In this document: positions 1-7,248 of the stretch, piece by piece
How the letters are laid out: every line of letters begins with the position of its first letter
Position numbering within the stretch: the stretch's first letter is position 1
Translations under genes and position numbers: made by a program
Origin: an uncultured Oscillospiraceae bacterium
GTDB lineage: Bacteria; Bacillota; Clostridia; Oscillospirales; Ruminococcaceae
Direction of reading: 5' to 3'
Assembly: GCA_900556525.1 (NCBI GenBank)
Contig: USOZ01000071.1
Span: 1 to 7,982, forward strand
Length of the DNA: 7,982 nucleotides
Notes under the pieces: model-generated
What the model was told of the DNA's origin: nothing
The model's database searches: none
The model's input: the letters and a program-made list of their open reading frames with translations, nothing else

Positions 1-1
1 C

Positions 2-532
2 GCGGGACGTGAAATAAACGTGCTCAACCTTTTCGCCTACACGGGCGGCGCAACGCTTGCCTGCGCAAACGCGGGCGCAAAGGTCTGCCACCTAGACGCG
101 GTAAAGGGCATGGTCGACTGGGGCAAGGAAAACGCGCGGCTGAGCGGACTTTCCGAAAAGCCGATACGCTGGATAACCGACGACGCTATGAAGTTTCTCG
201 GGCGCGAGATACGCCGCGGGAACCGCTACGACGGCATAATCCTCGACCCGCCGAGCTATGGGCGCGGAACGAACGGCGAAATGTGGAAGCTAGAGGACTG
301 CATACACGAACTCATGCTGCGCTGCACGCAGGTACTTTCCGAAAAGCCGCTGTTCATTCTTCTGAACAGCTACACAACGGGACTTTCCCCGACGGTCATG
401 GCTTATCTCCTGCACATGACGGTCGGACAGAAGTATAAAATCAGCGTGAATGCGGAGGAGATCGGACTTCCCGTAAAATCCACGGGGCTTGTTATACCCT
501 GCGGGAACACGGCGATAGTAACCTTTGAATAA
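2..532 (+). CDS. Class I SAM-dependent methyltransferase (RlmI-like Methyltrans_SAM family), 5' end cut off
   Basis: This is the C-terminal part of an S-adenosylmethionine-dependent methyltransferase. The frame is open to the left edge (AGREIN precedes the GTG at 20), and the family normally has about 100 more residues upstream, so the GTG is internal and not the real start. Visible motifs are the SAM-binding motif I NLFAYTGGAT (nt 26-55), an acidic motif II end HLDAVKGM (nt 92-115), and motif IV DPPSYGRG (nt 245-268), placed as in the RlmI-like 23S rRNA cytosine methyltransferase group (COG1092/PF10672). The C-terminus GLVIPCGNTAIVTFE is typical of a Clostridia branch of that group. Substrate is not determinable; RNA is likely from family membership, but whether it is rRNA cannot be seen. 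The gene ends 12 nt before the ecfA start, so it is probably cotranscribed with the ECF genes. Confidence 0.88.
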   Translation, partial: AGREINVLNLFAYTGGATLACANAGAKVCHLDAVKGMVDWGKENARLSGLSEKPIRWITDDAMKFLGREIRRGNRYDGIILDPPSYGRGTNGEMWKLEDCIHELMLRCTQVLSEKPLFILLNSYTTGLSPTVMAYLLHMTVGQKYKISVNAEEIGLPVKSTGLVIPCGNTAIVTFE

Positions 533-544
533 TCAGGCGGAAAT

Positions 545-2296
545 ATGAACATTATCGAAGTAAAAAATCTCGAATTTGAATATCAGAGCTACGACGATTC
601 GGGCAACGTAAACGGCGCGACAAAAGTGCTTAAAGGGATAAACCTCGAAATACCGAAAGGTCAGTTCGTAGCGATTCTCGGACACAACGGCTGCGGAAAA
701 TCCACGCTCGCGAAACACTTCAACGGAATCCTCACGGGCACAAAGGGCAAGGTGTATATAAACGGAATTGATACCGAGGACGAGGACAGGATATTCGACA
801 TACGGCAGACCGTCGGAATGGTTTTTCAGAACCCCGATAATCAGCTTGTCGCTACCGTTGTCGAGGAGGACGTCGCTTTCGCGCCCGAAAACCTCGGGGT
901 GCCGCCCGCCGAAATACGCAGGCGCGTTGACGAGGCGCTTAAAACCGTAAGTATGTACGAATACCGCGAACATTCGCCGCACCAGCTTTCGGGCGGACAA
1001 AAACAGCGCGTGGCTATTGCGGGAATACTCGCCATGCAGCCGCAGTGCATAGTTCTCGACGAGCCGACCGCAATGCTCGACCCAAAGGGCAGAAGAGAGG
1101 TCATGGACACGATAAAGCTGCTCAACAGCCGCGGCGTAACGATCGTGCTTATCACTCACTACATGGAGGAAGCGGCGCAGGCTCAGCGCGTTATCGTAAT
1201 GGACGACGGCGTTATCGCTATGGACGATGTTCCGCGAAAGATATTTTCGCAGGTCGAGCGAATGAAAGGCTACGCCCTCGACGTTCCGCAGGTGACCGAG
1301 CTTATGTACGAGCTTAACAGAAGCGGCGTTTCGGTCTCAACCGAAGTCCTCGACGAGAACGAAGCCGTTCCCGCGATACTTTCGCTCAGCCCGAAAAAGG
1401 GAGTCTGCCCCGCCGAAAAAGCGCCGCAGGCTGTAAAAAAAGAAAAAAAAGAAATAGTCGCGGAGGTGCGCGGCCTTGTTTACAAATACAGCGTAGGCTC
1501 GCCGTTTGAATCGACCGCTGTCGACCATGTGAGCGTAGCGATCGAAAAGGGCAGCTTCGTAGGCGTTATCGGACACACGGGAAGCGGAAAATCCACGCTT
1601 ATCCAGCACCTGAACGGGCTGCTGAAGCCGACCAAGGGACAAGTTCTCATCAACGGCAGGGATATATGGGAAAAGGGCGCGGATCTGCGCAGCGTGCGGT
1701 TCATGGCGGGGCTTGTATTCCAGTATTCCGAGCATCAGCTTTTTGAAGAAACGGTTTTCAAGGACATTGCCTACGGTCCGAAAAATATGGGGCTTTCCGA
1801 CGAGGAAATAAAAGAGCGCGTCCTCTCGGCGGCAAGAAGCATGGGACTTTCGGACGAGCTTCTCGAACGTTCGCCGTTCGACCTTTCGGGCGGACAAAAG
1901 CGCCGTGCGGCGCTTGCGGGCGTGATTGCGATGCAGCCGGAGATTCTCATTCTCGACGAGCCTGCGGCGGGACTTGACCCGAAAGGCCGCGATAAAGTTC
2001 TCGAAGAAATACACGAATATCACGAAAAATCGGGTACGACGATACTGCTCGTGTCGCACTCGATGGAAGACATCGTAAAATATGCCGACAAAGTGCTGGT
2101 GATGAACCACGGGCGGCTGTTCTGCTATGAGGACACCGACGAGGTTTTCCGCCGCGCGAGAGAAATACGGCAGGTCGGACTGGACATTCCGCAGATAACG
2201 AAACTTGACCACCTGCTTGAGCAGGAAAACGTGCTTCTCGGCGAGGATATTTACACCGTCGAACGCGCAAAGGAACGGTTAATGAAGCTGCTTTGA
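545..2296 (+). CDS. ecfA: Fused energy-coupling factor transporter ATPase (EcfA1-EcfA2 in one chain)
   Basis: This 583-residue protein carries two complete ABC ATPase domains that are normally the separate subunits EcfA1 and EcfA2 of ECF-type vitamin/metal importers. Domain 1 (about 1-285) has Walker [10 protein letters not shown] (46-54), Q-loop Gln95 in VFQNPDNQL, signature LSGGQ (148-152), Walker B ending in catalytic Glu173 ([10 protein letters not shown]) and switch His205. Domain 2 (about 304-583) has Walker [10 protein letters not shown] (343-351), Q-loop Gln393 in [10 protein letters not shown], signature LSGGQ (447-451), Glu472 ([10 protein letters not shown]) and His505. The QNPDNQ and [12 protein letters not shown] variants match EcfA1 and EcfA2 respectively, so the order is A1 then A2. 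Both halves end with the family's LD(V/I)PQ(V/I)T(E/K)L segment. A lysine/glutamate-rich linker (about 285-303) joins them. All catalytic residues are present, so both sites look active. An AGGCGG ribosome site lies 4 nt before the ATG. ecfT follows after 26 nt. No S component is seen in the window. Confidence 0.96.
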   Translation: MNIIEVKNLEFEYQSYDDSGNVNGATKVLKGINLEIPKGQFVAILGHNGCGKSTLAKHFNGILTGTKGKVYINGIDTEDEDRIFDIRQTVGMVFQNPDNQLVATVVEEDVAFAPENLGVPPAEIRRRVDEALKTVSMYEYREHSPHQLSGGQKQRVAIAGILAMQPQCIVLDEPTAMLDPKGRREVMDTIKLLNSRGVTIVLITHYMEEAAQAQRVIVMDDGVIAMDDVPRKIFSQVERMKGYALDVPQVTELMYELNRSGVSVSTEVLDENEAVPAILSLSPKKGVCPAEKAPQAVKKEKKEIVAEVRGLVYKYSVGSPFESTAVDHVSVAIEKGSFVGVIGHTGSGKSTLIQHLNGLLKPTKGQVLINGRDIWEKGADLRSVRFMAGLVFQYSEHQLFEETVFKDIAYGPKNMGLSDEEIKERVLSAARSMGLSDELLERSPFDLSGGQKRRAALAGVIAMQPEILILDEPAAGLDPKGRDKVLEEIHEYHEKSGTTILLVSHSMEDIVKYADKVLVMNHGRLFCYEDTDEVFRRAREIRQVGLDIPQITKLDHLLEQENVLLGEDIYTVERAKERLMKLL

Positions 2297-2322
2297 CCGT
2301 CTGAACAAAAGAAGGAAAGAAA

Positions 2323-3132
2323 ATGCTTAAAGATATTACAATAGGACAATTTTTCCCCGGCGACTCCGTGATACACCGCATGGACAGCCGTTTTAAGATA
2401 ATTCTCGAAATAGTATATGTTGTAATGCTGTTTGTGGCGTCGAATTTTTACGGACTTGCGATAGCGGGAGTTTTTATGCTCTGCGCGTTTATGGTTTCGG
2501 GAATAAAGCTGAAAATGATGCTCAAAAGCCTTAAACCGATCCTCCCGATAGTTATTTTCACCGCCGTTTTGAACATTTTGTTCATCAAAGGCGACGGAGA
2601 ACCGCTCGTGCAGTTCTGGGTAATTTCGATATATGGCGAGGGACTTTCGACCTCGGCATTCATGATAGTCCGCATAATTTTTCTTATTGTGGGAATGTCG
2701 CTGCTGACCTATACGACTTCGCCGATAGTCCTCACCGACGCGATAGAAAGCCTGCTTTCGCCGCTTAAAAAGCTGCATTTCCCCGTGCATGAGCTTGCCA
2801 TGATGATGACGATAGCTCTTCGGTTTATCCCAACGCTTATCGAAGAGACCGACAAGATAATGATGGCGCAGAAAGCGCGCGGAGCAAACCTCGACAGCGG
2901 TGGGATAATAAAGCGCGCGAAAGCGCTTGTCCCTATCCTTATCCCGCTGTTCATCAGCGCGTTCAAGCGCGCAAACGAGCTTGCGACCGCAATGGAATGT
3001 CGCTGCTACCGCGGAGGCGAGGGACGCACAAGGCTGCGTAAGCTAAAAGCGACAAGGCTCGATTTCTATATGACGGGACTTACCCTCTGCACCTTCGGCT
3101 TTGTAATCATCAACAACATCGTTTTCGGATAA
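2323..3132 (+). CDS. ecfT: ECF transporter transmembrane component EcfT
   Basis: EcfT is the membrane scaffold of ECF importers. It couples the two ATPase domains of EcfA to interchangeable substrate-binding S proteins. The 269-residue product starts with the family N-terminus GQFFPGDSVIHRMDSRFKI (8-26), followed by hydrophobic segments at about 27-60, 70-90, 110-130 and a last one near 245-268. The coupling helices carry the two expected short motifs that insert into the ATPases: Ala-Arg-Gly at 185-187 (QKARGAN) and Cys-Arg-Cys-Tyr at 226-229 (MECRCYRGGEGRTR), the second being a variant of the textbook ARG motif often seen in Clostridia. The ATG has an AAGGAAAG ribosome site at 2312-2319. 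The gene sits 26 nt after the fused ATPase and 16 nt before truA, so all three are probably one transcript. The length is normal for the family. Confidence 0.95.
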   Translation: MLKDITIGQFFPGDSVIHRMDSRFKIILEIVYVVMLFVASNFYGLAIAGVFMLCAFMVSGIKLKMMLKSLKPILPIVIFTAVLNILFIKGDGEPLVQFWVISIYGEGLSTSAFMIVRIIFLIVGMSLLTYTTSPIVLTDAIESLLSPLKKLHFPVHELAMMMTIALRFIPTLIEETDKIMMAQKARGANLDSGGIIKRAKALVPILIPLFISAFKRANELATAMECRCYRGGEGRTRLRKLKATRLDFYMTGLTLCTFGFVIINNIVFG

Positions 3133-3148
3133 TTTAAGGAAGTGGAAA

Positions 3149-3889
3149 ATGCGTAATCTAAAGGTCTGTATCGCCTATAACGGCGCGGCATATCACGGAT
3201 TTCAGCGGCAGAGCAATGCCGTAACGATACAGCAGGTGCTCGAGGACGGGCTGCGTAAGCTGCTGAAAACCCCGACAGCGATAAACGGCTGTTCGAGAAC
3301 CGACACAGGCGTTCACGCGAAGCAGTTCTTTTTCAGCTTCCGCACAAATTCGTCAATTCCCTGCGACGGCTTTGTGAAAGGCATGAACGCGCTGCTCCCC
3401 GACGATATTGCGGTGCTTTCCTGCGAGGACGCGGACGAGGATTTTCACGCGCGTTTCAGCGCCAAGGGAAAAGAGTATATCTACCGCGTTAAAAACACCC
3501 CGCAGCGCGACGTGTTTACGGATAGGCTCGCGCTTTGGTATCACGGCGTGCTTGACGAGCAAGTCATGGACAAGGCGGCGAAGCTCTTTATCGGCGAACA
3601 CGATTTCGCAGCGTTCTGTAAAGCCGAAGCAAAGGAGCATCTTAAATCCACGGTGCGCGAAGTATATGATTTCAGCGTCCGCCGCGAAAACGACGAGGTA
3701 ATATTCACCGTCAGCGGCAGCGGCTTTCTTCACAATATGGTGCGCATAATGGTCGGAACGCTGATATACGTCAGCGAGGGAAAACGCACCGAAAGCGACA
3801 TACTGCGTTCGCTTGAAACGGGCGTGCGCGAAACTGCGGGAAAGACGATTGACCCGCGCGGACTTTATCTGAACAGGGTGTTCTATTAA
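3149..3889 (+). CDS. truA: tRNA pseudouridine(38-40) synthase TruA
   Basis: TruA isomerises uridines 38, 39 and 40 in the tRNA anticodon stem to pseudouridine. The 246-residue product has the normal family length. It begins with the characteristic AYNGAAYHGFQRQ segment (9-21) and contains the catalytic motif GCSRTDTGVHA (47-57), in which Asp52 is the nucleophile. Further family landmarks are DDIAVLS, FHARFSAKGKEYIYRV, HDFAAFCK and the C-terminal FLHNMVRIMVGTLI, followed by PRGLYLNRVFY at the end. No key residue is missing. The ATG at 3149 is preceded by AAGGA (3136-3140). Placement after ecfT is a conserved Bacillota arrangement, although the ribosomal protein genes that often flank it (rplQ upstream, rplM-rpsI downstream) are absent here. 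Confidence 0.97.
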   Translation: MRNLKVCIAYNGAAYHGFQRQSNAVTIQQVLEDGLRKLLKTPTAINGCSRTDTGVHAKQFFFSFRTNSSIPCDGFVKGMNALLPDDIAVLSCEDADEDFHARFSAKGKEYIYRVKNTPQRDVFTDRLALWYHGVLDEQVMDKAAKLFIGEHDFAAFCKAEAKEHLKSTVREVYDFSVRRENDEVIFTVSGSGFLHNMVRIMVGTLIYVSEGKRTESDILRSLETGVRETAGKTIDPRGLYLNRVFY

Positions 3890-3897
3890 AAACAGCG

Positions 3898-3905
3898 AAA
3901 GGAGG
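3898..3905 (+). promoter_or_regulatory. Strong Shine-Dalgarno that sets a TTG start
   Basis: The bases AAAGGAGG lie 7 nt before the TTG at 3913 and closely match the anti-Shine-Dalgarno of 16S rRNA. This supports TTG as the start of the next gene. The first in-frame ATG is only at 4441 (residue 177), which would remove the basic N-terminus and the membrane segment. Confidence 0.8.
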
Positions 3906-3912
3906 AGCAGCC

Positions 3913-5130
3913 TTGAAAATTCCGGAAGAAATAAAGCGGCAGCAGCCCGCCGAACATAAAAAAAGCACCACGGCAAAGAGCGTGAACCTTACCGAATACC
4001 GCAAAAAGAAAAAGCAGACGAAGCACGTCGTCCGCCTTTTAATAGCGGGAATCATAATCGCCGCTTTTGCGTATGTCTGGGTGAACGCGGACACGATATT
4101 CGAGCCTCTGCGCGGTATCGCGTCGAAAATTGAAACAAAGACCTCGACGGAAGTGGGCTTTCCAATCTCTCTCCCGGGAAGCGCGGGCTATTCGTTCCGC
4201 CGTTTTGGGAACAATTTTTCGCTGCTGACCGACACATATCTTTACACTTATGAGACCAGCGGCGCGCAGATATACGCCCTGCGGCACGGATACAGCAATC
4301 CCGTTCAGGTCACGGGAAACCGCCGCATACTCCTCTACGATAAAGCTGCGTATTCATTCGGACTTTACAATAAAACGAGCCTCATTTACGAAAAAACACT
4401 TGAAGATAAAATTCTTTACGGCGTTCTCGGCGAAAACGACATGGTCGGGATAGTTACCGGCTCGTCGCGTTATTCAAACATTCTCTATGTTTACGACAGC
4501 GGCGGAAACTGGAAATACACGCGCAAATTCGCGGACGAAAACATCATCTGCGCGGCTTTCCCCGGAAACAGCGACAGCATAATCGTCGCAACGATAAGCG
4601 TTGACAGCGGCGAGATCGTCACGAATTTCTACAAATTCTCGCTGAAAAGCTCGGAGGACTGGGAATGGAAATATTCTTTCCGCGGAAACAGCCTTCCCTG
4701 CGGACTTTACGCGGATTCCGACAAGGTTATCTCGGTATGCGACAACCGCGTACTTGCGCTGAACGCTTCGGACGGCGGATTCATCGGCGAGTACCTCTAT
4801 AACGGCACTCTGCGCGATTTTACGATTAGCGAAAACTACACCGCCATATACTATAATGATATGTCCTCGAACCGCAATATGCTCGTCTCGCTCGACGGCG
4901 CGGCGCAGTCGGTTTCTGCGGTGCAGTTAAGTTCAAACGCGCAGCAGCTCCTGCTCGACGGCGACACGCTGTATGTGCTTGACGGAACGAGCATGAAGCT
5001 CTTCGATATACAGACTCTCGGAATATCCGATACCGTTCAGATGAAGTCGGATTATTCATCATTTGTAAAAATAGACAGCGAACTTTTCCTGCTCGGATAT
5101 GACGTTGTGGACTGCGAAAGGATAAACTAA
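3913..5130 (+). CDS. DUF5711-like single-pass membrane protein with predicted beta-propeller-like ectodomain
   Basis: The function of this protein is unknown. The 405-residue product has a short basic cytoplasmic N-terminus (TEYRKKKKQTKH, 27-38), one hydrophobic helix at about 39-56, and a long remainder. By the positive-inside rule that remainder lies outside the membrane. It is rich in short beta-strand-like units with recurring aromatic and Gly/Asp turns (for example YLYTYETSGAQIYAL, ILYVYDSGGNWKYTRKF, RVLALNASDGGFIGEYLYNG, TLYVLDGTSMKLFDI). That pattern resembles PQQ/WD40-like beta-propeller blades and matches my recollection of DUF5711 proteins in Clostridia; no search was run. No catalytic motif is seen. 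Its stop codon directly abuts the start of the CvpA-like gene, suggesting coupled translation and perhaps a joint envelope role. The TTG start is supported by a strong ribosome site. Confidence 0.8.
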   Translation: MKIPEEIKRQQPAEHKKSTTAKSVNLTEYRKKKKQTKHVVRLLIAGIIIAAFAYVWVNADTIFEPLRGIASKIETKTSTEVGFPISLPGSAGYSFRRFGNNFSLLTDTYLYTYETSGAQIYALRHGYSNPVQVTGNRRILLYDKAAYSFGLYNKTSLIYEKTLEDKILYGVLGENDMVGIVTGSSRYSNILYVYDSGGNWKYTRKFADENIICAAFPGNSDSIIVATISVDSGEIVTNFYKFSLKSSEDWEWKYSFRGNSLPCGLYADSDKVISVCDNRVLALNASDGGFIGEYLYNGTLRDFTISENYTAIYYNDMSSNRNMLVSLDGAAQSVSAVQLSSNAQQLLLDGDTLYVLDGTSMKLFDIQTLGISDTVQMKSDYSSFVKIDSELFLLGYDVVDCERIN

Positions 5131-6177
5131 ATGGGCACAAATTTTTTCTGGTTTTATGATATACTGCTTGCGGCAATAATAATCGGCGTGACGTTCAAGA
5201 GCTTTAAAAAAGGCGCTGTCGCGGTCATAATAAGTACGGTTTCGATAATCGCCGCATTTATTCTGGCATTTTTCGGAAGCGGCACGATCTCCGACGCGAT
5301 ATACGAAAAATATATCGCTCAGCCGCTCACGGATTATATTGACAGCTCGGTAAGCGAGGTTCTCGGGGATAATACAAACACCGAGCTTAGCAAGATCGAC
5401 ATGGGAAAAGCGGTCGTCGGCGGAAAATTCCTAAGCACGATCGAACCCGAATTCGACAGCACGGGAAAAGCCGTTCTCGACCTTTCGGATATTGACCTTA
5501 CCGAAACGGGAATGTCCGAAGCGGACCTTACGATATTCGGGATAGGCGATGATTTCGACTATTCTCTGGTGAAGATAGGTTCGGTCGAAGTAACGCGCTC
5601 GGAGCTTAACCGCCGCAGCCTTAACGATATAGTTCTCGCACATATCCTTGCGGCAAACGTCCGCTCGGGAAGCCTTTACGGAACTCTCGAAGAGATCGGT
5701 GCAAAGATAACCGAAGCGATACCGCTCGTTTTCGGGAATTACGCGAACGAAGTTTCCACAGGCGACAGCGATATTATCTACGGGCTTATCCTAAGCATAA
5801 CCGACATAAGCTGCGGCAATCACGGAACTGCCGTCCTGACAAATATTGTTGACCCGATAGTACGGGTTCCGGTACGCATAATAATTTTTATACTGATCTT
5901 TATACTCGTGACGGTCATAATGAATATTATCGCGAACGCTTCAAAGATCATCAACCGCATACCCGTGGTTGCGTCGGTAAATGAAGCGCTCGGCGGACTT
6001 CTCGGGCTGATAAAGGCTGTCCTTATCGTGCTTCTGGTTTGTATCGGGATACAGTTCCTCGTTTCGCTTACCGATAACGAGCTTGTCTTTCTGAATACCT
6101 ACACGATAGACAGAACGTTCCTGTTCAAGTATATTTACCATTTTGATTTCATAGATTTCTTCAATTTATATATATAA
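5131..6177 (+). CDS. CvpA family membrane protein with large extracytoplasmic insert
   Basis: This is a 348-residue membrane protein of the CvpA (colicin V production) type; the precise role of the family is not settled. Two N-terminal helices (about 6-22 and 28-48) are separated by the basic KSFKKG turn. A polar region of roughly 190 residues (about 50-240) follows, and then two C-terminal helices (about 247-268 and 288-312). The segment INRIPVVASVNEALGGLLGLIKAVLIV (about 274-300), with its Gly-rich entry into the last helix, is the best CvpA signature. Classical CvpA proteins are about 160-180 residues, so the middle domain is an addition, predicted to lie outside the cell. The ATG follows the previous TAA with no gap, and its ribosome site AAAGGA (5117-5122) lies inside the upstream gene. 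That arrangement fits translational coupling with the DUF5711-like protein. Confidence 0.82.
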   Translation: MGTNFFWFYDILLAAIIIGVTFKSFKKGAVAVIISTVSIIAAFILAFFGSGTISDAIYEKYIAQPLTDYIDSSVSEVLGDNTNTELSKIDMGKAVVGGKFLSTIEPEFDSTGKAVLDLSDIDLTETGMSEADLTIFGIGDDFDYSLVKIGSVEVTRSELNRRSLNDIVLAHILAANVRSGSLYGTLEEIGAKITEAIPLVFGNYANEVSTGDSDIIYGLILSITDISCGNHGTAVLTNIVDPIVRVPVRIIIFILIFILVTVIMNIIANASKIINRIPVVASVNEALGGLLGLIKAVLIVLLVCIGIQFLVSLTDNELVFLNTYTIDRTFLFKYIYHFDFIDFFNLYI

Positions 6178-6195
6178 AAGAAAGGCGACAAAATT

Positions 6196-7248
6196 ATGAG
6201 TATGATGATGTGTTCAAGGTGCCATAAGCGCCCTGCGGTCGTGTTTATGACCGGGCTTAACGGCTCCGAAAAATTTGAAAAGGGCTATTGCCTTGCCTGT
6301 GCAAAGGAACTCGGTATCCCGCAGGTAAACAACTACTTAAAACAAATGGGTATCTCCGACGAGGATATTGAAAACGGCTTCAATATGCTGTTCGGCGGTC
6401 CGAACGACGAGGACGAAAATCCCGACGATACCGATATTCCCGACGACGAGGACTTTGACGACGATGATGCCGTTGACGCTTTTAAGCAGGGCGGCGCGGG
6501 CATAATCCCGCCGTTTATGGAGAAATTTTTCTCGCCGAACGGCGAAACAGCCTCTGAGGAAACGCGCGGCAGCGAAAATGAAAATAAAGAAAAAAAGAAA
6601 AAGGAAAATAAGAAGCGGAAATTTCTCGACACGTTCTGCACAAACCTCACGGCGCGCGCAAAGGACGGGAAAATGGATCGCATTATCGGCAGAGAAAAGG
6701 AAATCGAGCGCGTTATACAAATTCTCTCCCGCCGCACCAAAAATAACCCCTGCCTTATCGGCGAACCCGGCGTCGGAAAGACCGCCATTGCCGAGGGAAT
6801 CGCGCAGAAAATCGTTTCGGGAGACGTTCCGTTCAGGCTTCAGGGAAAGGAACTTTACCTTCTCGACCTCACCGCGCTCGTTGCGGGAACTCAGTTCCGC
6901 GGGCAGTTTGAAAGCCGCGTAAAATCACTTATCGAGGAAATAAAAAACGCGGGAAATATCATTCTGTTCATCGACGAGGTGCATAATCTCGTAGGTACAG
7001 GCGACAGCGAGGGAACCATGAACGCCGCGAATATGTTTAAGCCCGCGCTTTCCCGTGGGGAATTGCAGGTAATCGGCGCGACGACGTTCAACGAATACCG
7101 CAAATATATCGAAAAGGACAGCGCCCTTGAGCGCCGCTTCCAGCCCGTGACCGTGGCGGAGCCCACCATTGAGGAGGCCGCCCAAATCATGCAGGGCATT
7201 TCCAAAACCTATGCCCAGTTCCACGGGGTCAGCATCTGCGCGGGATAA
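6196..7248 (+). CDS. ClpE/ClpC-type AAA+ unfoldase, N-terminal part; frame broken at 7189-7248
   Basis: This is the first half of an HSP100 unfoldase that would feed substrates to ClpP. The N-terminus has two CxxC pairs (Cys6/Cys9 and Cys32/Cys35), a zinc-binding arrangement as in ClpE, in place of the double Clp-N repeat of ClpC. A very acidic stretch (71-94) and a Lys/Glu-rich linker (127-142) lead into AAA domain 1. Domain 1 carries [16 protein letters not shown] (165-180), Walker A GEPGVGKT (189-196), Walker B ILFIDEVH (256-263), a sensor region [15 protein letters not shown] and the arginine-finger segment ALERRFQP. After [16 protein letters not shown] the frame runs into TAA at 7246-7248, giving 350 residues instead of about 700-800. 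The protein continues in another frame from about 7236, so as written the gene is disrupted. A ribosome site AAAGAAAGG (6177-6185) precedes the ATG. No CtsR-type repeat is visible upstream. It could also be called ClpC-like; the zinc motif favours ClpE. Confidence 0.88.
   Translation: MSMMMCSRCHKRPAVVFMTGLNGSEKFEKGYCLACAKELGIPQVNNYLKQMGISDEDIENGFNMLFGGPNDEDENPDDTDIPDDEDFDDDDAVDAFKQGGAGIIPPFMEKFFSPNGETASEETRGSENENKEKKKKENKKRKFLDTFCTNLTARAKDGKMDRIIGREKEIERVIQILSRRTKNNPCLIGEPGVGKTAIAEGIAQKIVSGDVPFRLQGKELYLLDLTALVAGTQFRGQFESRVKSLIEEIKNAGNIILFIDEVHNLVGTGDSEGTMNAANMFKPALSRGELQVIGATTFNEYRKYIEKDSALERRFQPVTVAEPTIEEAAQIMQGISKTYAQFHGVSICAG
7189..7235 (+). repeat. Extra 47-nt divergent partial duplication inside the clp gene
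   Basis: The bases 7189-7235 encode [14 protein letters not shown], which is homologous to the stretch encoded again just downstream, [14 protein letters not shown] (7236-7277). Both correspond to one ClpC/ClpE segment (QILQGLRDRYEAHHRV in Bacillus subtilis ClpC, from memory). The two copies differ in DNA sequence, so this is not a simple tandem copy. The offset is 47 nt, which is not a multiple of three and so shifts the frame. Dropping these bases in silico joins ...AAQI to [10 protein letters not shown] in one frame. Either a chimeric assembly join or recombination with a divergent clp sequence would explain it. Confidence 0.75.

Noticed and set aside
533..1159. Antisense open frame of 208 codons opposite the 5' part of ecfA
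   Set aside because: It lies entirely opposite conserved ABC ATPase codons and the gap before them, with no domain of its own.
1462..1480. Internal GGAGG that could start a separate EcfA2
   Set aside because: No in-frame start codon lies at a workable distance: the in-frame GTG at 1466 overlaps it and the TTG at 1476 is out of frame.
1337..2212. Long antisense open frame of 291 codons opposite ecfA
   Set aside because: It mirrors a strongly coding, motif-rich gene. Its translation is rich in Arg/Phe without recognisable domains, as expected of a shadow frame in GC-biased DNA.
6143..6178. Possible promoter before the clp gene (TTGATT, then AT-rich TATATATAAA)
   Set aside because: The boxes match poorly and spacing to the best -10-like TATAAA (6173-6178) is about 24 nt. 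The resulting start would fall on the ribosome site. The AT-richness is explained by the end of the CvpA-like coding sequence.
6585..6620. A-rich run in the clp linker as a slippage or terminator signal
   Set aside because: It simply encodes a Lys/Glu-rich linker. No hairpin precedes it and the coding frame continues into conserved ATPase sequence.
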